In this document: positions 34,491 to 44,896 of the stretch, piece by piece
Layout of the letters: each line of letters begins with the position of its first letter
How positions within the stretch are numbered: the stretch's first letter is position 1
Source: Mycolicibacterium insubricum
GTDB taxonomy: Bacteria; Actinomycetota; Actinomycetes; Mycobacteriales; Mycobacteriaceae
Length of the DNA stretch: 64,000 nucleotides
Direction of reading: 5' to 3'
Assembly: GCF_010731615.1 (NCBI RefSeq)
Contig: NZ_AP022618.1
Span: forward strand, 248,001 to 312,000
Notes under the pieces: model-generated
What the model saw: only the letters and a program-made list of their open reading frames with translations
Told to the model about the DNA's origin: nothing
Database searches by the model: none
Translations under genes and position numbers: made by a program

Positions 34491-35909
34491 ATGAGCACGC
34501 CACCCCCGACGCCGGACGGCTCACCGCCCGGCGAGGCACCGGCGCAGGACGTTCTCCCCGGTGCACCCGGTGTGGCCGACGAACCCGCGGCGGCACCGCC
34601 CGCCCACTTCGATCCCGCCCACGCCCAGCCGATTCCACCGGCCTACCCGCCCCAGCCGTCCTACCCGACCCAGCAGCACTATCCCGTCGGGTATCCGCAG
34701 TACGCAGCCCCCGGCTATCCGCAACCCGGCTACCGCCCGACCCCGCCCGGTTACCCGGTCTACCAGCCGCAACCCGGCTACCCACCCCAAGGCTTCGGGC
34801 CACCCGGCTTCCCGCCCCAAGCCGGCTACCAGCCCGGTTACCCGCCGCAGCCGAGCTACGTCGCGCCCGTCCCGCAGCCCGGATACGTCCCCGGGCCCGC
34901 CCCGTCGGCGCCGCTGGTGTCGATCGATCTCAAGCCCGGCATCATCCCGCTGCGGCCGCTGGGCATCAGCGACATCTACAACGGCGCCGTCGCCTACATC
35001 CGGTCCAATCCCCGGACCACGCTGGGCCTGACCACCATCGTCGTCGTGCTCACCCAGCTGCTGGCGCTGGGTTTGCAGATCGGCCCGTTGCTGGCCCTGG
35101 ACCGGGTCAACATGCTCGGCGACAACTCCTCCGACGTGGGCGCCTCGGCGCTGTTGCAGTTGCCCGGCGCCCTGACGACCTGGCTGGCCACCATTTTGCT
35201 GGGCGGCATGCTGACGGTGGTGGTGGGCCGGGCGGTGTTCGGCGAGACGATCACCATCGGTGAGGCGTGGGCCCGCATCCGCGGCCGGCTGCCGGCGCTG
35301 ATCGGGCTGGCCGCTCTGGAGACGCTGGCGATGTTTCTTGTGCTCGGCGTCATCGTCGTGATCGTCGTCGGGCTGGCCCAGGCCAGCGCGGCCCTGGCGG
35401 TCATCGCCGGGCTGTTCCTGCTGCTGCTGTTCGGCCTGGGCGCCTGCTACCTGTGGGTCCAGCTGACCTTCGCGCCGACGGCCATCGTGCTGGAGCGGCT
35501 GTCGGTCATGGCCGCGATCCGGCGATCGTTTGCCCTGGTCCGCGGCGACTTCTGGCGGTTGCTGGGCATCCTGCTGCTGACCGCGATCCTGGTCTCGATC
35601 ATCGCCAGTGCTCTCGGATTCCCGTTCCAGATTGCCGGCGCGATCATGACGTCGGGCGTCCGGGACAACGACGTGCTGCTGATCGGCGCGTCCCTGACGG
35701 CAATCGGCGCCGCCATCGGCCGGATCATCACCACCCCGTTCTCCGCCGGTGTCACGGTGTTGCTCTACACCGACCGCCGGATGCGCGGTGAGGCCTTCGA
35801 CATGGTGCTGCGCACCGGCGCCGACGCCGCGTTGCGCGCGGCGGCCGACCCGGCCGCTGGGCCGCACGTTCTCGATGAGACGGATCAGTTGTGGCTGACC
35901 CGACGGTAG
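34491..35909 (+). CDS. proline/tyrosine-rich polytopic membrane protein (Rv3689-like)
   Basis: 472-residue membrane protein. The first 140 residues are cytoplasmic and made of PGYP/QPGY-like repeats. Then LRPLGISDIYNGAVAYIRSN leads into about six TM segments resembling glycerophosphoryl-diester-phosphodiesterase membrane domains (DUF7847-type). The ATG at 34491 matches the usual start; the upstream open frame is non-coding. It heads a run of five genes on one strand with overlapping ends. By order it corresponds to Rv3689. Its role is unknown; the family is often found with DUF4129 and MoxR genes. Confidence 0.82.
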   Translation: MSTPPPTPDGSPPGEAPAQDVLPGAPGVADEPAAAPPAHFDPAHAQPIPPAYPPQPSYPTQQHYPVGYPQYAAPGYPQPGYRPTPPGYPVYQPQPGYPPQGFGPPGFPPQAGYQPGYPPQPSYVAPVPQPGYVPGPAPSAPLVSIDLKPGIIPLRPLGISDIYNGAVAYIRSNPRTTLGLTTIVVVLTQLLALGLQIGPLLALDRVNMLGDNSSDVGASALLQLPGALTTWLATILLGGMLTVVVGRAVFGETITIGEAWARIRGRLPALIGLAALETLAMFLVLGVIVVIVVGLAQASAALAVIAGLFLLLLFGLGACYLWVQLTFAPTAIVLERLSVMAAIRRSFALVRGDFWRLLGILLLTAILVSIIASALGFPFQIAGAIMTSGVRDNDVLLIGASLTAIGAAIGRIITTPFSAGVTVLLYTDRRMRGEAFDMVLRTGADAALRAAADPAAGPHVLDETDQLWLTRR

Positions 35910-36541
35910 ACATCGACGGTGACGCCGCCCGTGAGCTGGCTCGTCACGAACTGTCCAAGCCGATCTATCCGCGGCGCTCGCTGTGGGACCACGTCCTGAG
36001 CTGGATCAACGATCGCCTAGACCGGTTGCTCGCGCACGGCGCGTCCATGCCGGGCGGCTGGCTGACCGTGCTGGTGCTGGCGGTCGTGGTGATCGTCGCG
36101 GCGCTGTTGATCGTCCGGCTGGTGCGCCGGACCATCCGCACCCAGCCCGGGGAGACCTACCAGCTGTTCGACGGCGCCGAGCTCACCGCGGCCCAGCACC
36201 GCGCCGCCGCCGCGGACTACGCCGCCCGCGGCGACTGGGCCGGCGCGATCCGGCACCGGCTCCGCGCCGTCGCCCGGCACCTGGAGGAAACCGGGGTGCT
36301 CACCGCCGTGCCCGGTCGCACCGCCACCGAGCTCACCCGCGCAGCGGCCGTCGCCTATCCGGCGTTGTCCGGTGAATTCACCTCGGCGGCAGCCATTTTC
36401 AACGACGTCACCTACGGTGAACAACCCGGCACCGCCGAGGAGTATCAGCAGATCGCCGATCTCGACGAGCATCTGTGCGCGCAACGCGGCACCCCGTCGG
36501 GCACCGCCGCGACGGTCGAGGGCTGGACGGCCGTGCGATGA
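35891..36541 (+). CDS. DUF4129 membrane protein (Rv3690-like)
   Basis: 216 residues from GTG 35891, overlapping the previous gene by 19 bp. One TM segment (LTVLVLAVVVIVAALLIVRLV) is followed by a cytoplasmic DUF4129 domain with AADYAARGDWAGAIRHRLRA and VPGRTATELTRAA. DUF4129 proteins accompany MoxR ATPase/DUF58 systems and are sometimes fused to transglutaminase domains. Part of the MoxR cluster; function unknown. Confidence 0.85.
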   Translation: MADPTVDIDGDAARELARHELSKPIYPRRSLWDHVLSWINDRLDRLLAHGASMPGGWLTVLVLAVVVIVAALLIVRLVRRTIRTQPGETYQLFDGAELTAAQHRAAAADYAARGDWAGAIRHRLRAVARHLEETGVLTAVPGRTATELTRAAAVAYPALSGEFTSAAAIFNDVTYGEQPGTAEEYQQIADLDEHLCAQRGTPSGTAATVEGWTAVR

Positions 36542-37661
36542 CCACCGCCACGACCCGCAAGACCCGTTCGAGGTGGTGGCTCCTCATCGCGCTGGTCGCG
36601 ATCGCCGCCGTCGCGGTCCTGGCCACCCAGCTGACCAGCCCACGCGCGGGCGGCTTCCTCGATCCGGAATCCACCGCCACCAACGGTTCACACGCCCTGG
36701 CCACGCTGCTGCGCGAACACGGGGTGGAGGTGATCGAGGCCAACACCGTCGACGAGGCGGTGTCCGCCACGACCGGGAACTCGACCCTGCTGGTCGCCCC
36801 GACCTACTACCTGCCCGACCGCGACAAGCTGCAGCGGCTGTCGCGCGCCCCCGGCGACCTGTTGCTGATCGCGCCCAACTTCGTCGTCCAGGACGTCCTG
36901 GCACCTGACCTTCGGGCGGGCGCCAGCACCGTCACCCAGAAATCACCCGGCTGCGATCTGCGCGCGGCCCGGCGCGCCGGAGCCGTCGATTTCGACACCG
37001 GGCGGATCTACCGCGCCGCAACCGATTCGGTGGACCTGACCTCCTGCTACGGCGGCGCACTGGTCCGCTACCGAAACGGCGCCGGGCAGACCGTCACCGT
37101 CGCCGCCAACACCGACTTCCTGACCAACGACGGGTTGCGCGACGGCGGCAACGCGGCCCTGGCGATGAATCTGGCCGGCGAACACCCCCGGCTGGTCTGG
37201 TACGCGCCGCAACAGCTGGAGGGTGAGAAGTCCAGCTCCGCATCCATCACCGACCTGATGCCGGACCGGGTCGGCTGGGTCATCTGGCAGCTGATCATCG
37301 CGGTGGCACTGCTGGCGCTCTGGCAGGGCCGGCGCCTCGGCCCGCTGATCGCCGAACCGCTGCCGGTGGTGGTTCGCGCGTCGGAAACCGTGGAGGGGCG
37401 CGGCCGGCTGTACCAGTCGCACCGGGCCCGGGACCGGGCCGCCGACGCGCTGCGCTCGGCCACCATCTCCCGGCTGACCCCGCGGCTCGGATTGAGCGCA
37501 GCGGCCGGCCGGACCCAGATCGTCGACGCCATCGCCGCGCACAGCGGAACCGACCCGGCGCGGCTGACCCACCTGTTGTACGGCCCGGCCCCGGCCACCG
37601 ACGACGATCTCATCAACCTCGCTCACGCTCTCGACGACATCGAAAGGCAGGTCGCGCACCC

Positions 37662-37665
<4 letters not shown>
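36538..37665 (+). CDS. DUF4350 membrane protein (Rv3691-like)
   Basis: 375 residues from the ATG at 36538, which overlaps the preceding TGA (ATGA). It has an N-terminal TM (WWLLIALVAIAAVAVLATQL), an extracytoplasmic DUF4350 region with SHALATLLREHGVEV and NTDFLTNDGLRDGGNA, then a second TM near VIWQLIIAVALLALW, and a cytoplasmic tail. The DUF4350 fold is related to GATase1-like domains that bind ligands. It is translationally coupled to its neighbours, so it is probably one component of a MoxR-controlled membrane complex. Confidence 0.85.
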
Positions 37666-38791
<1,126 letters not shown>

Positions 38792-38792
<1 letters not shown>

Positions 38793-40147
38793 TGGTGCTC
38801 AGCGGCCGGGTCGGCCTGATCGCCCTGGCGGGGGTGCTGCCGATCCTGGTATCACCCTGGCCGGAGGCGACTTTCGCGGCGCTGCTGGCCGTGCTGCTGG
38901 TGGCCGTCGTCCTCGACATACTGCTGGCCGCCACACCGTCGGCCATCGGTGTCACCCGCACCGTCGCGGCGTCCAGCCGCCTCGGTGAACCCATCGACGT
39001 GAGCCTGTCGGTCCGCAACGACGGCAGCCGCCGCTTCCGCGGGCAGATCCGGGACGCGTGGGCGCCCAGCGCCTGTGCGACCCCGCGCGCGCACGACGTG
39101 ACCCTGTCACCCGGCGAACACATCTCGCTGCTGACCCGGCTGGACCCCGTGCGTCGCGGCGATCAGCGGGCGGCCGGGATCACCGTCCGCGCCCTGGGCC
39201 CGCTGCGGCTGGCCGGCCGTCAGCGTTTCCGCCCGCTGCCCGACGAGCTGCGGGTACTGCCGCCGTTCTTGTCCCGCAAGCATTTACCGTCGCGGCTGGC
39301 CCGGCTGCGGCAGATCGACGGGGCCATCCCGGTGCTCATCCGCGGCCAGGGCACCGAGTTCGATTCACTGCGCGAGTACGTCGACGGCGACGACGTGCGC
39401 TCGATCGACTGGCGGGCCAGCGCACGGCGCAACGACGTGGTGGTCCGGACCTGGCGTCCGGAACGCGACCGCCGGGTGGTGCTGGTGCTCGACACCGGCC
39501 GCACCTCGGCCGGGCGCGTTGGGGTGGATCCCATTGCCGCGCAACGTCGGACCGCCGCGGACGGATCCGGGCTGGAGGCCGGCGGCTGGCCGCGCCTGGA
39601 CTGGTCGATGGACGCCGCCCTGCTGCTCGCGGCACTCGCGGCCCGCGCGGGTGACCATGTCGACTTCCTCGCCCATGATCGGGAGACCCGGGCGGGAGTG
39701 TTCAACGCCGGGCGCAACGAGCTGTTGTCGCGGCTGGTCGACGCGATGGCGCCGTTGGAGCCGTCATTGATCGAGAGTGACTCCGCAGCAATGGTTTCCG
39801 CAGTGCTGCGGCGCACCCGCGGCCGCGCGCTGGTGGTCCTGCTGACGGATCTGAATCAGTCGGCACTGGAGGAGGGCCTGCTGCCGGTGCTGCCGCAGCT
39901 GTGTGCGCGCCATCAGGTGATCGTCGCCGCGGTCGCCGACCCGCGGGTGGAGACCCTGGCGGCCGGACGCGGTGACGCGGCCCAGGTCTACGACGCCGCG
40001 GCCGCCGAACGCTCGCGTATTCAGCGCCGCGAGGTCGCATCCCGGCTGCGCAGCATGGGTGTCGAGGTGGTCGACGCCCCACCGGAGGAACTGGCTCCGG
40101 CGCTGGCCGACCGCTACCTGGCGATGAAGGCCACCGGGCGGCTGTAG
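38792..40147 (+). CDS. DUF58 (VWA-like) protein (Rv3693-like)
   Basis: About 451 residues from GTG 38792, sharing one base with the moxR stop; GTG 38795 is equally likely. Two N-terminal TM segments (LIALAGVLPILV and FAALLAVLLVAVVLDILL) are followed by a cytoplasmic domain with the DUF58 signature GTEFDSLREYVDGDDVRSIDWRA near residue 190. Then comes a VWA-like beta-strand VVLVLDTGRTSAG with a partial metal site. DUF58 proteins are the standard partner of MoxR ATPases. Last gene of the operon. Confidence 0.9.
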
Positions 40148-40154
40148 CCGGGCG

Positions 40155-40874
40155 TCAGGGAAGCTCGACGTTGCTGGTCAGCCACCGGCCGTCGACCTTG
40201 GTCATGGTCATCTTCATCCGATTCCGGTCCAGCCGTGGATCGGACTGCTTGGTGTTGGACACCGACTGGTCGACGAACAGCAGCACCACGACATCCTGGC
40301 CGTTGACCGATTCGACCGCCGAATCCAAGACATTGCCCTTGGCCGAGGCGTTGTTCGACTTCAAGATTTCCTTGAGCGCAGCGCTGCCGGACGCGTAGTT
40401 CTCCTTGAACTTCCCGGTCGCGCCGTCGAGCACCTTCTGCATCTGCTCGTCCAGATGTGCATAGTCGACCGAGGTCAACAGTTTGGCGTACTCGACGGCG
40501 GCCTTGCGGGCGTCCTCGGAATCGGTGCGCTGAGCTTCCGCCTCCGCGATGACCGCGTGCTGGGTGGTACGCACCTCCTGCAGGGTGGTCGCGCTCTCAT
40601 GCCATTTCCAGCCCAGGAACCCCGATCCGGCCAGCGCCAGCACGGCGATCAGGGTCGGTACCCAGACCGCGGCGCGACCCGGCCGGGCCACCGACGGCGC
40701 ACCGGGCGCGGGGGCTCCCGGCGCCGACAGGTAAGGCGGTGGCGTCGCCGGATAGGCCGGCGGCGCAGCGGGATATGCCGGGGGCGCGGCGTAGACCGGG
40801 GGCGTGGGAAAGCTCGGGCCCGCGGGATACACCGGGGGCGTGGGGGAACCCCCGGGCGCGAAACCGTCGGTCAT
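40155..40874 (-). CDS. proline-rich Mce-associated-like membrane protein
   Basis: 239 residues from ATG 40874. A leader of about 75 residues made of PPAYPA-type repeats precedes one TM (VWVPTLIAVLALAGSGFLGW), followed by an extracellular domain with SVDYAHLDEQMQKVLDGATGKFKENY, typical of Mce-associated (Mam-like, SnoaL-related) proteins. No mce operon is in the window, so it would belong to the orphaned Mam group. It is convergent to the DUF58 gene (7 bp apart) and lies downstream of the SpoIIM-like gene on the same strand. Confidence 0.83.
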   Translation of the reverse strand: MTDGFAPGGSPTPPVYPAGPSFPTPPVYAAPPAYPAAPPAYPATPPPYLSAPGAPAPGAPSVARPGRAAVWVPTLIAVLALAGSGFLGWKWHESATTLQEVRTTQHAVIAEAEAQRTDSEDARKAAVEYAKLLTSVDYAHLDEQMQKVLDGATGKFKENYASGSAALKEILKSNNASAKGNVLDSAVESVNGQDVVVLLFVDQSVSNTKQSDPRLDRNRMKMTMTKVDGRWLTSNVELP

Positions 40875-40890
40875 CAGCGGTCCTCTCGAT

Positions 40891-41883
40891 TCATGCGGTC
40901 GGCACCACGTCGGGTGCGTCCGCCAGGTCGCCGGCGTCGCCGACGGCATCGGCACGGCGGCCGAAGTAGATGATGTAGTACAGGAACGCGCCCTCGGCGA
41001 TCACCCCGATGCCGATCCGGGCCCAGGTCGGCAACGGCGACGGCGTCACCAGTGCCTCGATCAGACCGGCGACCAGCAGCATCACCACCAGGCCGGCGGC
41101 CACGGCTACCACCGCGCGGCCCTGCTCGGCCAGCACCTGCCCGCGTGGCCGGTCACCCGGGGCGATCACCGACCAGCCCAGCCGCATCCCGACGCCGGCG
41201 GCCAGGAACACCGCGGTGAGCTCCAGCAGTCCGTGCGGCATCAGCAGCCCGAGCATGAAGCCGCCCTTGCCGGCGCCGAACATCAGCCCGGCCATCACCC
41301 CGACGTTGGCGGCGTTGCTGTACAGCACGAACGGGATCGGCAGGCCCAGCACGATGGCGTAGGCGATGCACTGCACGGCGATCCAGGCGTTGTTCACCCA
41401 GACCTGCAGCGCGAACAGCCCCGCCGGGTGGTCGGAGTAGTAGCTCTCGAAGTCATGGTCGACGATCTGCCGAATGGACTCCGGCGTGCCGATGGCGGCC
41501 TGCACGTCCGGATTGTTGGCCACCCATACCGCGAACAGCGCGGCGATCAGCAGGAACACCAGCGCCGAGCCGAGCCACCAGCGCCAGGCTCGGTAGGCGA
41601 CCACCGGGAAGGACACCGTCCAGAACCGGACGAACTCCCGCGACAGCGGCGCGTGTGCGCCGGTGACCGCGGCCCGGCCGCGCGCCACCAGCGTGGACAA
41701 CCGCCCGATCAGCACCGAGTCGTTCGAGGACGACCGCACCATCGACAGGTGCGTCGACACCCGCTGGTAGAGGTCGACGAGTTCGTCGGCCTCGGCACCG
41801 CTGAGCCGCCGCCGGTGTTTGGTCAGGTACTCCAGCCGGTCCCACGTGCCGCGGTGGGCGAGCACAAATGCGTCAACGTCCAC
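40891..41883 (-). CDS. SpoIIM-family (DUF95) membrane protein (Rv3694c-like)
   Basis: 330 residues, the same length as Rv3694c. The frame continues upstream, but the conserved start VDVDAFVLAHRGTWDRLEYL fixes the GTG at 41883. After a 90-residue cytoplasmic part there are five or six TM segments, with the stage-II-sporulation-M motif around GLLMPHGLLELTAVFLAAGVG. In non-sporulating actinobacteria these proteins pair with RDD proteins and a MoxR cluster, as here. It is divergent from the RDD gene by 22 bp, so they share a promoter region. Confidence 0.88.
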   Translation of the reverse strand: MDVDAFVLAHRGTWDRLEYLTKHRRRLSGAEADELVDLYQRVSTHLSMVRSSSNDSVLIGRLSTLVARGRAAVTGAHAPLSREFVRFWTVSFPVVAYRAWRWWLGSALVFLLIAALFAVWVANNPDVQAAIGTPESIRQIVDHDFESYYSDHPAGLFALQVWVNNAWIAVQCIAYAIVLGLPIPFVLYSNAANVGVMAGLMFGAGKGGFMLGLLMPHGLLELTAVFLAAGVGMRLGWSVIAPGDRPRGQVLAEQGRAVVAVAAGLVVMLLVAGLIEALVTPSPLPTWARIGIGVIAEGAFLYYIIYFGRRADAVGDAGDLADAPDVVPTA

Positions 41884-41905
41884 CTCCGGGAGTTTAGTAG
41901 CGTGG

Positions 41906-42829
41906 ATGACTATGTCCGCACACTCGAATGACGCCGTCGTCACCGGCGATGCCGTCGTCCTCGATGTGCAGATCGCACAGCTGCCGGTCCGGGCGGTGGG
42001 CGCCCTGATCGACGTCACGGTGATGTTCATCGCCCTGTTCGTCGGCCTGTTCCTGACCGCACTGACCATCCGCCAGTTCGACACGGCGTTCACCGCCGCG
42101 GCGCTGATCCTGTTCACCGTGCTGGTGTTGGTCGGGTATCCGGTGATCATGGAGACCACCACGCGTGGCCGCACGCTGGGCAAGATGGCGATGGGTCTGC
42201 GGGTGGTGTCCGACGACGGCAGCCCGGAACGGTTCCGCCAGGCCCTGTTTCGGGCGCTGGCGTCAGTGGTCGAGATCTGGGGGCTGACCGGCAGCCCCGC
42301 CGTCATCTCCAGCCTGCTGTCGGCCAAGGGCAAGCGGCTCGGTGACCTGTTCGCCGGGACCGTGGTGATCAACGAGCGCGGGCCGCGGCTGGCCCCGCCG
42401 CCGCCGATGCCGCCGATGCTGGCCGCCTGGGCCTCGACGTTGCAGCTGACCGGCCTGAGTGCCGATCAGGCCGAGCTGGCCCGGCAGTTCCTGTCCCGGG
42501 CCCCGGATCTGCACCCGCAGGTCCGCACCGAGATGGCGAATCGGATCACCGCCGACATCGTCGCCCGGATCTCCCCCGCCCCGCCGACGGGAACGCCGCC
42601 GCAGTACATCCTGGCCGCGGTGCTGGCCGAGCGGCATCGCCGCGAACTGGCCCGCCTGCAGGCCGGGCGGGCCCAAGCAGCGCCAATGGTTGCGCCCGTC
42701 CAGCCGGGTGCGCCGGCGTGGCCGTCGCCTCCGACCTTCGCTGCGCCGCTGGCCGTGCCGTCGCCCGTTCCGGTGGCCCCGGCACCGGCCCAGCCGGCGT
42801 CGTCATCCGGCTTTGCCACTCCCGACTGA
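41906..42829 (+). CDS. RDD-family membrane protein (Rv3695-like)
   Basis: About 307 residues; ATG at 41906 or 41912. The RDD domain covers residues 20-160, with LPVRAVGALIDVTVMF (the R and D of the name), TRGRTLGKMAMGLRVVSDDG and GDLFAGTVVI. The C-terminal half is a cytoplasmic alpha-helical then Pro/Ala-rich tail. RDD proteins are probable transporters or Na+/H+ antiporters. Its 3' end overlaps the end of the convergent antiporter gene by 27 bp. Confidence 0.88.
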   Translation: MTMSAHSNDAVVTGDAVVLDVQIAQLPVRAVGALIDVTVMFIALFVGLFLTALTIRQFDTAFTAAALILFTVLVLVGYPVIMETTTRGRTLGKMAMGLRVVSDDGSPERFRQALFRALASVVEIWGLTGSPAVISSLLSAKGKRLGDLFAGTVVINERGPRLAPPPPMPPMLAAWASTLQLTGLSADQAELARQFLSRAPDLHPQVRTEMANRITADIVARISPAPPTGTPPQYILAAVLAERHRRELARLQAGRAQAAPMVAPVQPGAPAWPSPPTFAAPLAVPSPVPVAPAPAQPASSSGFATPD

Positions 42830-44020
42830 GCCGCCACCCGACGACGGCTCTCCCGACGACGGCTTCTCACCCGTCGCGACGACCGGGTTGCGCCTGCCCG
42901 CCGCGCGGGCGGCGATCGAGGTGACGACGACGGTCACCAGCGCGCCCAGGATCAGCGCCGACGGCTCACCGGGCTCCAGCAGCGCCGACTCAGTGCCCAG
43001 CGCCGCAGCCGCCACCGGCACACCCAACTGCGCCGAAGACAGCGCAGCCATGGCCACCGGCTGGCGTAGCAGCGCACCCACCAGGTGGGCCAGCACCGCC
43101 GCCACGCCCAGCGCCAGGCCCAGGCCGATCAGCCGCGGGTCGGCGCCGAGCTCGCGTATCCGCAGCGAGGACCCCAGCCAGACGAAGAACAGCGGGCCGA
43201 AGAACCCCTCGGTGATGCCGAACAGTTGTCGCGCCAGCCGCCGGGGCTGACCGACGGCGGAAAGCACCAGCCCCAGCGCGAACCCGGCCAGCATGATCGA
43301 AACGTGGGTCGCCGTGGCCAATGCCGCCAGCGCGAACAACAGCAGCAGGCTGATGCGCAGTTCCAGCGCCAGCCGATGCCGCTCGGAGTACCGGTGCAGG
43401 CGTTTGCGCCGGCCGTGCGCCTCGTAGTGCTGCAGCACCAGGAAGATCAGCACCGCACAGCCGCCGATGGCCAGCGAGCCCAGCGCCGCCCGGCCGGCCC
43501 GGGGTGGGTCGATGACCAGCGGCAGCAGCACGATGGAGGCGGTGTCGGCGATGGCGATCTGCGCGGTCACCGACAGCACCGCCGGGCCGCCCAGCCCCAG
43601 GGAATCCAGCATCGGCAGCGCCAGGGCCGCCGAGGACGACGCGATCAGCACGGCGAACAGCAGCGTGTGCCCGGTGTGGAAGGACTGGGCGATGATCACC
43701 GCGAACCCGACGGCGACCGCCCCGACCAGCACGGCGCGCAGCGCGGCCTTGGGCATCGAGGAGCGCAGCGTCACATCGCGGATCGGCACGTGGGAGCCGA
43801 CGACGAACATCACCAGCGCGAAGCCGACGTCGGCCAGCATGGAGAACGTCGGGTTGGTCGGGTCGAGCACCTTCAGACCGCTCTGGCCGAACAACAACCC
43901 GACGCCGAGTTCCCCGACGACCACCGGGATGCGCAGCTGCTTCGGTGCGGCCAGCAGCGGTCCGAGCAGGCCCACCGCGACGATCAGCGCCAAGGTGGCG
44001 AAGCCGAAGTTCGCCGGCAT
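42803..44020 (-). CDS. cation:proton antiporter (CPA2-type)
   Basis: 405 residues from ATG 44020 (a GTG at 44062 is possible). It has about twelve TM segments of the Na+/H+ exchanger domain; the ion-binding region shows SSSAALALPMLDSLG and ITAQ-like TAQIAIADTASIVLL, where aspartates sit within membrane helices. No TrkA-N domain follows, so it is a short CPA2-type exchanger. It is absent from the Rv3695-Rv3696c gap as I remember it, so it may be an insertion into the conserved block. It is divergent from a PadR gene. Confidence 0.85.
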   Translation of the reverse strand: MPANFGFATLALIVAVGLLGPLLAAPKQLRIPVVVGELGVGLLFGQSGLKVLDPTNPTFSMLADVGFALVMFVVGSHVPIRDVTLRSSMPKAALRAVLVGAVAVGFAVIIAQSFHTGHTLLFAVLIASSSAALALPMLDSLGLGGPAVLSVTAQIAIADTASIVLLPLVIDPPRAGRAALGSLAIGGCAVLIFLVLQHYEAHGRRKRLHRYSERHRLALELRISLLLLFALAALATATHVSIMLAGFALGLVLSAVGQPRRLARQLFGITEGFFGPLFFVWLGSSLRIRELGADPRLIGLGLALGVAAVLAHLVGALLRQPVAMAALSSAQLGVPVAAAALGTESALLEPGEPSALILGALVTVVVTSIAARAAGRRNPVVATGEKPSSGEPSSGGGSVGSGKAG

Positions 44021-44100
44021 CAGGCCGCCGGTCGCAGATTGTGCATCGGATACAGATAGCACGCGCCGTCGGCATTCACTCGCAAATTAAACGTTGCATC

Positions 44101-44122
44101 ACGATAGTTTTCGATATATCGT
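44101..44122 (+). promoter_or_regulatory. operator-like palindrome before the His/Gly-rich PadR gene
   Basis: ACGATA (44101-44106) is mirrored by TATCGT (44117-44122), and the core CGATATATCG (44112-44121) is a perfect 10-bp palindrome. It lies about 50 bp before the PadR start and in the gap to the divergent antiporter gene, so it may govern both. Confidence 0.45.
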
Positions 44123-44170
44123 TAATGCATCGAGAGCGCACACCGCGCCTCCGGACGAAAAGAGACGCAC

Positions 44171-44803
44171 ATGAACACCCCTTTCAACACCCCACTCGTT
44201 GGTGACCACCACCACGGCCACCCGGGTCACGGGCCCGCCCGTCGCGGCGGGTTCGGCTTCGGCCCGGGCTTCGGCGGCCCCGGCGGCGGATTCGGGCCCG
44301 GCTTCGGTCCCGGGGACGGCTTCGGCCGCGGGCGGGGCCGCGGCCACCGGCACGGACGCCGCGGCGCGGGCCGGCGCGGCGACGTCCGCGCAGCCATCCT
44401 GAGCCTGCTGGCCGAACAGCCCATGCACGGCTACGAGATGATCCAGGAGATCGCCGCCCGCAGCAACGGACTGTGGAAGCCCAGCCCCGGCTCGGTGTAC
44501 CCCACCCTGTCCATGCTGGAGGACGAGGGCCTGATCGCCGCGGGCGAGTCGCACGGCAAGAAGAAGCTGTACACGCTGACCGACGAGGGCCGCGAGGCCG
44601 CCGAGAAGATCGAGACCGCACCGTGGACCGAGATCACCGAGGGCGCCGACCCCGATCAGGTCAGTTTGCGCGATGCGTTCGGCCAACTCTTCGGCGCGGT
44701 CGCCCAGTCCACCCATGCCGCCAGTCCCGAACAGCAGCAACGGATCCTGGACATCGTGAACACCGCCCGCCGCGAGGTGTACCAGATCCTCGCCGAGGAT
44801 TAG
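44171..44803 (+). CDS. PadR-family regulator with His/Gly-rich N-terminus
   Basis: 210 residues. The first 70 are low-complexity: HHHGHPGHG, then Gly/Phe repeats (FGFGPGFGG) and a basic [13 protein letters not shown] stretch. The PadR winged helix follows (DVRAAILSLLAEQPMHGYEMI, then PSPGSVYPTLSMLEDEGLI). A C-terminal helix completes it. The His-rich segment could bind metal ions or nucleic acid; both are inferences. Divergent from the antiporter. Confidence 0.88.
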   Translation: MNTPFNTPLVGDHHHGHPGHGPARRGGFGFGPGFGGPGGGFGPGFGPGDGFGRGRGRGHRHGRRGAGRRGDVRAAILSLLAEQPMHGYEMIQEIAARSNGLWKPSPGSVYPTLSMLEDEGLIAAGESHGKKKLYTLTDEGREAAEKIETAPWTEITEGADPDQVSLRDAFGQLFGAVAQSTHAASPEQQQRILDIVNTARREVYQILAED

Positions 44804-44896
44804 GCGGTTCAGCGGAGCTGACGCTGGCCGGAACCGACCGTTGATGCGGAGTCGAGGGGAAGCTGGGACCGCCGCAACAATCCCGGCCCCATTCAC

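Noticed and set aside
34521..35867. 448-codon minus-strand frame
   Set aside because: Antisense to the Rv3689-like gene; the composition (repeats of D, R, Q) is a reflection of its codon bias.
43085..44059. 324-codon plus-strand frame rich in Gln, Arg and His
   Set aside because: Antisense to the antiporter with no recognisable fold.
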